A stretch of DNA of 64,000 nt. It comes from Arcuatula senhousia. Taxonomy: Eukaryota; Mollusca; Bivalvia; Mytilida; Mytilidae. Position 1 is the first letter of the stretch, and each line of letters starts with the position of its first letter. The notes beneath the pieces are model-generated. The model did not search any database. It was not told the DNA's origin and saw nothing but the letters and a program-made list of their open reading frames with translations. This document shows positions 23,477 to 33,235 of the stretch, in pieces. A program made the position numbers and the translations under genes. The DNA lies in assembly GCA_963971305.1 (NCBI GenBank), contig OZ020308.1, forward strand, positions 27,247,275-27,311,274. Reading direction: 5' to 3'.

Positions 23477-24275
23477 TATGGAGGGTAATCGTTGTCAAAA
23501 ATCCAGACTTTTAAACATGTCAATTCGTTTATGCAAACGTGTTCAATGTAGAACTGAATTGTGTACTTTTGTACTTCTGAACTTGTGGATTTGTTACTTG
23601 TTATATTGAATTGTGTAGTTTGACAGTCTGAGTGGACAAACTTGTACATTTGTTTTTTTGCAAAATGTATAGTATAAATTCCTGTACTCGTTGAATGTTC
23701 ACTTGTCATTTAGCAAGTTGTAATCTTGTATTTATAACTTGCTGATAATGCATACTCGAAATATGTCAGTTTAAACATGCACAACTTTCAGTCCTTCATT
23801 TTTATTTTTACACAATTTGCATTTGCAATGTCTCAATTCTACAAGTGTAAAGTTTACAAGTTTATCGGATTACGCTATGACCATATATGGTATCTGTACG
23901 GAAATAAACGACTTTTACCGGAAATAAAATCGGGCATTCTCGATACCAAGCGTTTAGTAGAATTTGATCGTACAGCTGTCAAGGAAGGTAAACATTTGAT
24001 TATACCCTATCTACAAAGCAGATATCACCTTTTTGTCGTTTAAAGTTGTTGCTAACATGAAAAAGGAAGATAAGCGAAGTTAAGCAGCCGCGCCGAGGGA
24101 CTGGGTCTCACAAACATGTACTGTATATGAGCGGGTGGACAGGGTGATGATCTCTCCCTTCTTCATCCTGACCCTACGTCGACCCCCTACGTCTCCCTCT
24201 CCCTTTCCCTCTTCTCCCGCCTCCCCTTTCACCCCTTCTCCCGCCTCCCCCTTTCACCCCTTCTCCCGCCCCTCT
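23477..24275 (+). repeat. Inverted duplication, left arm
   Basis: This arm is the reverse complement of 26,452-27,215, with few substitutions and some length change in its pyrimidine-rich inner end. Its outer end begins exactly with the last codons of the Gypsy integrase (a copy of the segment ending NPDF stop) turned around, so it derives from the retrotransposon itself. Differences visible by eye (for example ggaagg against ggaagt, and ttatattg against ttatgttg) argue against a simple assembly mirror. Confidence 0.85.
23777..24043 (+). CDS. Small ORF in left arm, unknown
   Basis: An 88-codon frame starting MHNFQSF and ending YHLFVV stop. The identical frame exists on the other arm (26,649-26,954, minus strand), with one residue differing (glycine here, valine there, after VKE). 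The N-terminal half is hydrophobic and aromatic (FIFIFTQFAFAMSQF) and could be a membrane or signal-like segment. The C-terminal half is basic and mixed. I recognise no family. In the undisturbed right arm it lies about 225 bp downstream of the integrase stop on the Gypsy sense strand, so it could be an accessory ORF of the retrotransposon, or chance. Both copies staying open is weak support because the arms are so similar. Confidence 0.35.
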   Translation: MHNFQSFIFIFTQFAFAMSQFYKCKVYKFIGLRYDHIWYLYGNKRLLPEIKSGILDTKRLVEFDRTAVKEGKHLIIPYLQSRYHLFVV

Positions 24276-24468
24276 CCTCCCTCATTAGCTGTCCCCCCTC
24301 ATATATAATCATCCTGGTGTGGAGCCCGAAATATTTGAAAAAAATTATAATTTTTTTTTTTTGTACCAACTACATGTACTTTTGTCGATTTTGTGGCAGA
24401 CCTGACTTTTTAGTTCTAAAATCCTTAATATTTTGATTTAGGACTTAGAAACTGAAAAAGGAAGATAC

Positions 24469-24747
24469 ATGTATTTTAATATTCCAGTAAATCAAAGAAC
24501 ATGTAAACTATGTAATACTAATGAAACGGAAGATGAAATTCACTTTCTCTTAAAATGCACTAGCCTTAAACACATAAGAAAACTGTATTTAAATCCTATA
24601 CTTCAAATTAATCCAAACCTACAAAATCGTAATGAAAAAAATCTTTTTATTTGGCTGATGAGCAACGAAGATAAGAATATATTATTTAATACTTGTAAAC
24701 TAATTGAAAATCTATTTTCCACTCGAAAAGAGATTTTAAGTAAATAA
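24469..24747 (+). pseudogene. LINE C-terminal fragment in the spacer
   Basis: The frame carries CKLCNTNETEDEIHFLLKC, a C-x2-C-x(n)-H-x4-C finger of the kind found at the C-terminus of LINE reverse transcriptase proteins. It is closely similar in layout to 47,003-48,259 (CKLCNTQEIEDEIHFLMHC), including a trailing FIWL motif. Upstream sequence continues the similarity for a few codons and then stops, so this is a severely 5'-truncated LINE, the usual product of incomplete reverse transcription. It lies between the two arms of the inverted duplication. The start methionine used by the open frame is not meaningful. Confidence 0.75.
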
Positions 24748-25110
24748 ACATTTATACTGCTAGTCTTTTTATATTAACTTTTCACTGTGCTTATATATAC
24801 AGTATATATAGCTACTACATTTTATAACTTGTGCATGCAGGAAGTTATTATGTTGTATATATACTTAATATACTATACTTGCAAGTTAATAATACGGTGC
24901 CGCCCTTTGAGTATCTCTAACTTACTAACTATATATATATTATATCTGACAGAAATGGGTCATTCAATACAATTATTAATTTAATACCTTCTATGTTCTG
25001 TTTTATTTAATTATTTTTAATATTTTATTGTAACTTTTTTTTATATTCTTAACTGCCCCCTGGGGGCGCCATAATTTGCAAATAAACAATTGTTCTTGTT
25101 CTTGATTTAC
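24748..25110 (+). repeat. LINE 3' untranslated region and tail
   Basis: AT-rich sequence follows the LINE stop and ends gggggcgccataatttgc, aaataaac and a short ttgttc repeat (ttgttcttgttcttg at 25,089-25,104). A short tandem tail is typical of some LINE clades. No target duplication is evident. Confidence 0.55.
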
Positions 25111-25394
25111 ACAAGGGGTCTCCTGGATTTTTTTATTATGTTTTATAATAGGGCTAACATTAATCAAATCTTTGTTTCCCTCTCCGACTGGAGATTTTGA
25201 GGTACATGTGTACATGTATGGGTGAGTAGGTTTTTCCAGACCTCACCACCCACACAATTTTATATAAAAAGTTATAGTTTGGACTAATGGAAGTGCAACA
25301 TAATTTACCCAGAGACCCATCTAAATCAAATGTGTGGATATTCAGAAAATATTGATGATGTATCTGGATTTCGTTTAATAATATACCAGAATTT

Positions 25395-26262
25395 TCTCAG
25401 TATATCAAGTGCCCCCCCCCCCAACCCCCAAAAATGTTTCTTACCATAAAAGGATAGATGGGATTGATATTTGGAGTCCCCCTTTTTTTCGTTTAAAAAA
25501 TTAGGGGCCCAAAACGGACAAAAAATTCAAATATTTTATTTGTTCCCACAAAAACTTTGGTCCAAGTTGGCCAATAGCTAAGAAATTTTACAAGGATGTT
25601 CCTTACCTGGACTTGAATAAATTTTTTACCCCCCTTTTCCCTGTAATGTAAGTAGGGGCCAAAATGGACACTTTTTTATTTCTGGTCCGATTTTGAAAAT
25701 TTTTTTGCAAGTTTATTCTTGTCGAATAGCGGATACAAAATTGAGGAATAATTTTGCGACCCCCACCTTTTTACCCCCGTAATATAATAAGGGGTCAAAA
25801 GGGGCCAAAACTATTTTTTTTGGTTTCTGGTCCGATTTTGAAAATATTTTTTGCAAGTTTATTCTTGTCAAAAAGCGGATACACAATTGAGGCCTCGCTC
25901 CCCTTATTCCCCGTAATGTAATTAGGGGCCAAAACAAAACATATTTATTTCGGGTCCGATTTTGAAATATTCTTTTTATTATTGTCGAATCACTGATACA
26001 AAATTGAGGAATAATTTTGTGACCCTGACTTTCCTTGTAATATACACGTAGGGCAAAAAGGGCTAGTGATATGACATGTATTTTTCAATTTCCTTGTATA
26101 ATTCCTTAAGAAATGTTGGTAGAAAGTCCACCATTGGATGCATGTGTCGAAAACCTTTGTCAGTCCACCATCCGCTGCATGTGTCGAAAAGCAATTGACT
26201 ATCCATATTGGGCTTAAAACGTACAGAGTTCAACACTTGCTGCGCTCAGCGTAGCTTTTTAT
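25395..26262 (+). repeat. Dispersed GACCGCA / GGGGCCAAAA repeat, copy 2
   Basis: Contains repeated taattaggggccaaaa and ggtccgattttgaaaa blocks and ends ttgctgcgctcagcgtagctt, parallel to 4,468-5,500. The beginning is eroded and includes a C-run (25,412-25,422). Confidence 0.7.
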
Positions 26263-26451
26263 TACAGATTTTTTTTCTCAAATTGACTATTCATGAATAT
26301 GATCATTTGTATTTGTGTTTATATTTTCAGCTTTTAAAGGGTACATGGACTATATTAACTACAGTAGCATTTCATTTCACCGTTAATTAGGCATCATGGA
26401 TGAAGAACTAAAGTTTTTGTGTATACAACGGCTGACATCTGTAATCTCAGA
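26263..26451. other. Inner end of the spacer
   Basis: AT-rich sequence between the dispersed repeat and the right arm. Nothing is recognised. Confidence 0.4.
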
Positions 26452-27215
26452 GAGAGGGGGCGGGAGAAGGGGTGAAAGGGGAGGCGGGAGAAGAGGGAGA
26501 CGTAGGGGGCCGACGTAGGGTCAGGATGGAGAAGGTTGAGATCATCACCCTGTCCACCCGCTCATATACAGTACATGTTTGTGAGACCCAGTCCCTCGGC
26601 GTGGCTGCTTAACTTCGCTTATCTTCCTTTTTCATGATAGCAACAACTTTAAACGACAAAAAGGTGATATCTGCTTTGTAGATAGGGTATAATCAAATGT
26701 TTAACTTCCTTGACAGCTGTACGATCAAATTCTACTAAACGCTTGGTATCGAGAATGCCCGATTTTATTTCCGGTAAAAGTCGTTTATTTCCGTACAGAT
26801 ACCATATATGGTCATAGCGTAATCCGATAAACTTGTAAACTTTACACTTGTAGAATTGAGACATTGCAAATGCAAATTGTGTAAAAATAAAAATGAAGGA
26901 CTGAAAGTTGTGCATGTTTAAAACTGACATATTTCGAGTATGCATTATCAGCAAGTTATAAATACAAGATTACAACTTGCTAAATGACAAGTGAACATTC
27001 AACGAGTACAGGAATTTATACTATACATTTTGCAAAAAACAAATGTACAAGTTTGTCCACTCAGACTGTCAAACTACACAATTCAACATAACAAGTAACA
27101 AATCTACAAGTTCAGAAGTACAAGAGTACACAATTCAGTTCTACATTGAACACGTTTGCATAAACGAATTGACATGTTTAAAAGTCTGGATTTTTGACAA
27201 CGATTACCCTCCATA
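26452..27215 (-). repeat. Inverted duplication, right (original) arm
   Basis: This arm holds the end of the integrase gene and the sequence just downstream of it, in place. It is matched in reverse by 23,477-24,275. Its inner end is a polypurine stretch (cgggagaaggggtgaaagg) that pairs with the polypyrimidine stretch at the left arm's inner end. Confidence 0.85.
26649..26954 (-). CDS. Small ORF downstream of Gypsy integrase, unknown
   Basis: A 101-codon frame (an internal methionine gives the 88-codon form of the other arm) on the Gypsy sense strand, about 225 bp after the integrase stop. Visible features are an aromatic hydrophobic stretch near the N-terminus (FIFIFTQFAFAM), a YKCKVYKF segment, and a C-terminal IIPYLQSRYHLFVV. 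There is no signal for a membrane protein such as an envelope: it is too short, has no cysteine pairs and no clear transmembrane anchor. It could be an accessory ORF or chance. No family recognised. Confidence 0.35.
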   Translation of the reverse strand: MLIMHTRNMSVLNMHNFQSFIFIFTQFAFAMSQFYKCKVYKFIGLRYDHIWYLYGNKRLLPEIKSGILDTKRLVEFDRTAVKEVKHLIIPYLQSRYHLFVV

Positions 27216-28556
27216 TTTCAGTAACATATTCCTGACATTTCTTATTCAAATCTTTGAAGTTTACCCAGGAATTGTGCTTTGCATCATAATTTTGCCATTT
27301 AACTCTATACAACCAAGTACCATTTGAATATTTCTTTCTTAAAATTTTCTCAACCTCATACTCTTCATCATTTGCATCAACATGTAAGTCATTAACAATT
27401 TCAGTTTCATTTGTTTCTGACTGACTATCTATGCTGTTTGCGGGAACTTCTTCGTCTCCCAGAACAAAAGGTTCTACAGCATCTATACCTTCAGGTGGGT
27501 TTACGTCTTGTGGTTTATCAACCCAAAGAAACCCATGCTTTAACCTATTAATGTGTACCCTATTTTTGACCAACTTCCCATCTGACTTCCTTCTAATTTT
27601 GACATGGAGAGGGGACAATTTTTCAGAAATATAAAATGGTCCCACCCAAGGCCTGATAAATTTTCTCTGTTTACCAGGAGCGACAACGGGTCGGTACACG
27701 TACACAATATCTCCCACTGAGAACTGCGGTTCATGGACTGATTTGTCTGCTTTATCTTTCATCTGTTTCTTACGTTCTTCTAAAGTTTCAATGGATGTGG
27801 CTCTTGCTTTCTCGACACGTTCCATTAACGTTATAACATAATCACGGCACGTAACCGGAATGTCAAAATTGTCAATATCTGCATCTAATAGCGTACGAGG
27901 ATGGCGTCCATGTACAAGGAAAAACGGACTGTAATCGGTACTATCCAAACATGGACTGCAATTGTATGCAAACTGGATAAACGGTAAAAATTTGTCCCAG
28001 TTCATATCATCGTCCTCGATGTGTTTCGCTAAAGAATTCAAAATCGTTGACATCATTCTTTCACTTTGACCATTGCACTGAGGATGAAAACTGGTTGTAT
28101 TCGTCTTCTTAATGTCAAGTAATTTGCACGTTTCAGTCACAATATTTGCTAAGTACGAAGTTCCTCTATCGGAATGTAAGACGTTTGGTATGCCATGGCG
28201 ACAGATGACATTTTTAAGAAAGGCTTCGGCTATCGTAGCTGCGCGTATGTTTGGAAGCGGAATGAGTTCGACATACTTTGTCATGTAGCAAATAAACACA
28301 AGGACGTACGCATTACCCGTATCCTTAGATGGTTTAAAAGGACCTAGAATGTCTGTACTAACTGACTGAAATGGTGTTGTTGGAACAGGCATGGGGACTA
28401 ATTTAGCTTTTGTCAATGTTTGTGGTCTTTTTCTCTGGCAACAAGGCTCACATGATTTAACCCATTCAATAACATCTGAATTCAAGGACGGCCAATAGTA
28501 TCGCATTCGGGTTTTAGCCAAAGTTCTATGTATACCCATATGGTTTCCTGATAATG
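27178..28556 (-). pseudogene. Gypsy integrase with C-terminal chromodomain (5' part displaced)
   Basis: The integrase joins retrotransposon DNA to the chromosome. The long frame (453 codons from 28,539) has the tail of the HHCC zinc domain (GIHRTL, then C-x2-C in CEPCCQ at 30-33). It also has a DDE core with aspartates at about 63 (STDILGPF) and 124 (LHSDRGTSY) and glutamate at about 160 (NGQSERM), then a basic GPF/Y-like region (VGPFYI). Residues 393-440 form a chromodomain (EYEVEKIL, YRVKWQNY, NSWVNF) with a plausible aromatic cage Y394/W415/Y418, as in HP1. In-frame codons continue upstream to 28,556, where foreign DNA begins; the rest of the zinc domain is on the far side, near 31,498-31,530. 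Chromodomains in Gypsy integrases direct insertion to modified histones. Confidence 0.92.
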
Positions 28557-28558
28557 AG

Positions 28559-30318
28559 GTTTATCTATTTATAAGATAAACCAGTTTAATGAAAGCGAGA
28601 TTAAAAATTTTCTATTCTCTCTCCGTAATTTAATATCCGTATTTGTTCCGGGTTTTATAATTTTATTCACGAATTGACATGTGATGGACGAAGGAAACAA
28701 AATGTTTTTCCGGTTTTTAGATTAATTTTGTTGTTTACATGTTAAAGTTTAAAATTAGACAATGCCAAAAATTTTCTTTTGGCCTTTTTGTTAGTATAAA
28801 ATTATTTTCGTAGACATACTCCCTTTAACTTTTATTCAATTTATAAACTTTGTATTCTACATAGTTTTTCTCGATAGTCAATTGATTGCGTAAGTATTGA
28901 TTACTGTCTAGTTTCTTATTATTCGCATGCCTTATTGTACATGTTGACAATTAAAATATTTAAGAATGCAGACACTAAAAATTTACATGTACTCGTGATT
29001 CTGAGATTGAAACTATAGGCATGCCAAATTAAACTAGTGGCTCAATAAGAAAACTTGTTTGCATATATTTACTAATACACAACATGTTTCAATCAGGGCA
29101 TGATCACTTAACAACATGAAGTCACTAGATACGTTATAGAGATTCGTTCAGGCGATGATTGATAATTCATGTTGTTTAATTTTTCATACATTAAGAAGTG
29201 CCTTGTTTTATCACATTAAAAAAGGCAATTATTCTCATCTTATATATGCTCAGTTTAGACCGTGATTGAATGAAGAATTTAAGTTATTCAATACCTTATT
29301 AAACATGAACAGCCAAGCAATACCTACTTAGGTGGGAAATACAAAATTATATTTATGGTTTCTACTATATTGAATAATTCAATTGTACGGTTACCTATTG
29401 GCCCTTATTCAGAATGGTAGATAAAGTGGGCCGGTTGGGTAAAGTTTGAGCGTGTATAGACACTCTCATTTGGCAATAAAAAGGGGAAACACTGTTTTGC
29501 TCCATAAATATCAATTAAAAATTTTCAACGCTTTACCGTTGAAATTTGGTCTAGATCATCTCGTGCCTCCATGAGTGGTCGGTTCTGATCTGTTTCCGGA
29601 TTGAATTTGGCCAGTGCATACTAAAAATAAAATCCAACTACAAATTAAACAAAAGAAAGTGTGTCCCAAAAGGGGGCCGGGATGTATTTTTGAACGTGTA
29701 TAGACACGCTCATTTGGCGATAAGGGGACACTATTCTTTCCTTAATTGTACGTCGGGTCATATTACCATTTAAAACTTTCCAACGCTTTACCGTTGGAAG
29801 TTGGTCTAGACCATCTCATGCCTCCCATGAGTGGTCGGTTCTGATCTGCAGTCACCAGATTGAATTTGGCCAGGGTATACAGTGCCTGAAATAGGAAAAC
29901 CCAATCTGGTGGCCCAAAGAAAATTTTTGGGCCAGTGTTCTTATATGTGTCAAAAATCTACTCGCAATTGGCCAGTGGGCAAGTGGCCATTTCAGGCACT
30001 GTGTACAGTATAATAAAAGTAAATCCATGGTAAATCTTAATCAAAAATAATATTAATTTTACTCCCATGATAAACCATGGGGTGACAAAATATGGGCTGG
30101 CGTACTGGAATATTGTGTCCCTCGTTCTCTCCAGGAACCTGAGAGGAATGTGAGCATCCATTGCCTACCAATGGTGCACAGATTTGTCCGTATATCCTAG
30201 TGATTGGCATTCTGTTTCCCTATCTTGTCAATTCCTCTCTTACAGCTAGCTGTGGCCGTAATTAGCCATTTAATATGTTTGTCTCAATATTTATGCGCCA
30301 AATTATTGAGTCTTTAAT
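28559..30318 (+). mobile_element. Unclassified element, copy A (no terminal inverted repeats)
   Basis: Inserted in the integrase gene. It starts with a hairpin-forming GTTTATC...GATAAAC head (28,559-28,703, 145 bp) and ends with a 603-bp tail (29,719-30,321). Both are repeated almost exactly in copy B. Its interior, 28,704-29,718, is unique. A 7-bp TAATGAG occurs at 28,552-28,558 and 30,319-30,325 and may be the target duplication. The tail's first part is itself a second copy of about 29,430-29,640. No transposase, RT, TIR or poly(A) tail is recognisable, so the class is unknown: a Helitron-like, Penelope-like or other non-autonomous element are options. Confidence 0.65.
29887..30003. repeat. 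Hairpin-forming palindromic segment in copy A tail
   Basis: CAGTGCCTGAAAT near 29,889 is answered by ATTTCAGGCACTG ending near 30,001, and the intervening sequence contains more complementary stretches (ggcccaaa and tttgggcc). It recurs in copy B at about 31,058-31,171. It may be a small hAT-like MITE, but no 8-bp duplication is visible. Confidence 0.6.
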
Positions 30319-30325
30319 TAATGAG

Positions 30326-31490
30326 TTTTATCTATTTATAAGATAAACCAGTTTAATGAAAGCGAGATTAAAAATTTTCTATTCTCTCTCCGTAATTTAA
30401 TATCCGTATTTGTTCCGGGTTTTATAATTTTATTCACGAATTGACATGTGATGGACGAAGGAAACAAAATCCCTCCATCCACCCCCTTTTTCACCGTCCA
30501 ACATTTTTGCTGCTGTTGTTTTATTTTCTCTTTTCAGGCTCTTCAAATATGACAACAGGAGCTTCCGAGGATCTTACAATTTTGAGCTTAGAATCGACAA
30601 ATCTACAAATTTGCGGACGATGCAGTTTGAAATACACTTGGATTTTACAAAAATATCCGTGTCAATGTTCATTTTGCTAGTATTTGAATGACTTTTTTTA
30701 AAAATGTTACTTAATATATATTTATTATTTTCTACCTGCATATCGCGAGTATACCAAATACAGACTTTTTAAAGTTCTAAGTTACCAGCTTTCATTCAAT
30801 TTTTAATTATTTTTGTGTTCGTGTGTATATGCTTAATTATTTTTAATAAAAATTCCTGTCACAGTCTACTAGGGTGGAATTTGGCAAGATAAGGGGACAC
30901 TATTCTTTCCTTAATTGTACGTCGGGTCATATTACCATTTAAAACTTTCCAACGCTTTACCGTTGGAAGTTGGTCTAGACCATCGCATGCCTCCCATGAG
31001 TGGTCGGTTCTGATCTGCAGTCACCAGATTGAATTTGGCCAGGGTATACAGTGCCTGAAATAGGAAAACCCAATCTGGTGGCCCAAAGAAAATTTTTGGG
31101 CCAGTGTTCTTATATGTGTCAAAAATCTACTCGCAATTGGCCAGTGGGCAAGTGGCCATTTCAGGCACTGTGTACAGTATAATAAAAGTAAATCCATGGT
31201 AAATCTAAATCAAAAATAATATTAATTTTACTCCCATGATAAACCATGGGGTGACAAAATATGGGCTGGCGTACTGGAATATTGTGTCCCTCGTTCTCTC
31301 CAGGAACCTGAGAGGAATGTGAGCATCCATTGCCTACCAATGGTGCACAGATTTGTCCGTATATCCTAGTGATTGGCATTCTGTTTCCCTATCTTGTCAA
31401 TTCCTCTCTTGCAGCTAGCTGTGGCCGTAATTAGCCATTTAATATGTTTGTCTCAATATTTATGCGCCAAATTATTGAGTCTTTAATTAA
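30326..31490 (+). mobile_element. Unclassified element, copy B, with different interior
   Basis: Head 30,326-30,470 and tail 30,888-31,490 match copy A with only a handful of substitutions, yet the interior 30,471-30,887 (417 bp) is unrelated to A's 1,015-bp interior. It directly follows copy A. On its right is TAACGAG (31,491-31,497), one mismatch from the TAATGAG on the left of copy A, after which the Gypsy integrase resumes. Shared ends with exchangeable interiors suggest a non-autonomous family that acquires foreign sequence. Confidence 0.65.
30538..30691 (+). CDS. Exon-like segment in copy B interior
   Basis: A pyrimidine-rich splice-acceptor consensus (ttttattttctcttttcag, AG at 30,536-30,537) is followed by an open frame of 50 codons in phase 1 (LFKYDNRSFRGSYNF, ELRIDKSTN, EIHLDFTK) ending TGA at 30,689-30,691. 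The residue mix looks more like ordinary protein than the alternative frame starting at the ATG at 30,549. The shared head contains ATGGACGAAGGAAACAAAAT immediately before the point where copies A and B diverge, so a start exon spliced to this segment is conceivable. I recognise no domain. It could be a captured host exon or a chance frame. Confidence 0.35.
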
Positions 31491-31497
31491 TAACGAG

Positions 31498-33235
31498 TTA
31501 TGAGTCTCTGTTAAAACTGTTGTGACAAATTTCTTAGGTACACAAATTTGTAAACGTAAGTCACTGTTTTTAATCTTTCTTCTGTCTTGAGTGAACACGT
31601 GAAATAGAATCCATTATCAAGTACATAAAAACCACATATAATTAAAATGTCACGGCGCTTTTTCTGGTCAGCTGGTAACTCGCCACTTTCAAGATACGTA
31701 ATTATGTCTTTATACCACGTGTGTAATCTCTGATTTTCCTTCAAATTTTCTATTGTCCATAAATTTTCTTCTGCTATTCTAGCCGCAGCGACCTTGACGG
31801 CAGCGGAGGCGGATTCTTTTGGTGCTTTTGCCTTTGACTCACGCCCATTTTCATTCATGATATCATGATTGACACATTCAAAGTTTGGTAGTTCGTCCCA
31901 ATCATCGGGTGGGAGTGTCTTTTCATCATATGTTCGACGCGAAATTCCATCTGCATTTCCATGTAAGGATCCCGGTTTGACCTTAACCTCATAGTTGTAA
32001 GACTGAATCAACGCGACCCATCGCGCAAACTTTCCAACTGGTTCTTTCATTGTCAATAACCATTTTAACGCAGAATGGTCAACATACGCTTCAAAGAAAT
32101 TATGCCTTAAAAAACAGTCAAATTGCTTAATTCCATAAATCAAACCAAGACATTCCTTCTCGCTTATGCCAAAGTTTCTTTCGGAACTTGATAAAGTCCT
32201 TCCTGCGTAACTTATAATTCGTTCCTCGCCGTCTTGAACTTGGCACAATATACATCCCAATGAAAATGCACTAGCGTCGGAATAAAGTCTAAACGGTTGA
32301 TCGTAACGCGGAAATCCTAATATAACAGGCGAAAGAAGCGCTGCTTTTAAATTTTCGAAAGAAGTTTGACACGAATGTGTCCACTTAAAGTCTGCATTCT
32401 TTTTGGTAAGTTCGTACAATGGTGACGCGATTTTCGCATAATCCTTCACAAATTTTCTATAATAACCTGATAGTCCAAGAAATGCTCTGAGTTGTTTAAT
32501 ATTTTGCGGGACGGGATAAGTCTCAACGGCACTGACCTTTTCCGGATCAGGAGAAATTCCTTTTGCATTCACAATATGTCCAAGGTATTTAATTTCTCTT
32601 TTCGCAAGCGAACATTTCTTAGGGTGAAGTTTAAGTCCAACACTTCTAAGTCTCTCAAATATTTGCTTCAGATGCGAAATGTGTTCATCAAATGTTCTAC
32701 TGAAGACGATGATGTCGTCCAGATATACAAGAGAAAACTTCCAATTTAATCCCCTTAGAACAGCTTCCATAACCCTTTGAAAAGTTAGCGGACTATTTTT
32801 TAGACCCATGGGTAAACGTTTGAACTGAAAAAGGCCCATGTGACATCGAAACGCTGTAAAAGGGCGAGAGGATGGGTCAATTTCGAGCTGATAAAACCCC
32901 GATTGAAGATCTAAAGTGGAGAAATATGCAGGACTACTGCTACCTAAACTTTCCAGAGCTTCTTGAGTTGTTGGGAGGGGGTGGGCGTCTAAAATTGTAT
33001 GATTATTTAACTGACGAAAATCAACCACAAAACGGTACCCACTATTGTTTCTCTTTGAAACGAGCATACAAGGAGCGCCCCATGGGGAACATGACTCTTC
33101 AATAATATCTTGATCTTTTAACTCCTTAATCATTTTTTCCAAAACATCTTTTTGCTTTGGACCCACCTTGTAAGCTCGTTGGCGAACTGGTCTAGTTCCG
33201 TCTGGAACTTCTATTTTATGTTCAAAAGAGAACAT
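31498..33235 (-). pseudogene. Gypsy reverse transcriptase, RNase H and start of integrase
   Basis: Pol core of 574 codons. Residues about 1-250 are the reverse transcriptase: SPWGAPCMLVSKRN, FSTLDLQSGFYQL (first aspartate), LPMGLKNSP and the catalytic YLDD at 171-174. Then come the connection (LGLSGYYRKFVKDYA) and RNase H with YSDASAFSLG, the SEKECLGLIYGI glutamate and the YVDHSALKWLL aspartate. It copies genomic RNA into DNA in virus-like particles. The 5' end overlaps the protease frame in another phase, an apparent 2-base frameshift near 33,225. At the 3' end a further frameshift leads to an early stop, beyond which codons for the start of the integrase zinc domain are seen up to 31,498, where foreign DNA begins. 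Confidence 0.92.

Noticed and set aside
26649..26954. Envelope-type gene in the Gypsy element
   Set aside because: The small ORF is far too short and lacks cysteines, a cleavage site and a clear membrane anchor.
23477..27215. Inverted arms as a pure assembly artefact
   Set aside because: The arms differ by several substitutions and by length in the pyrimidine tract, and the spacer is complex. An artefact is not fully excluded without reads.
29887..30003. The CAGTGCCTGAAAT hairpin as a hAT MITE insertion
   Set aside because: No matching 8-bp direct repeat flanks it, and it is present in both copies A and B, so it is part of that element as far as I can see.
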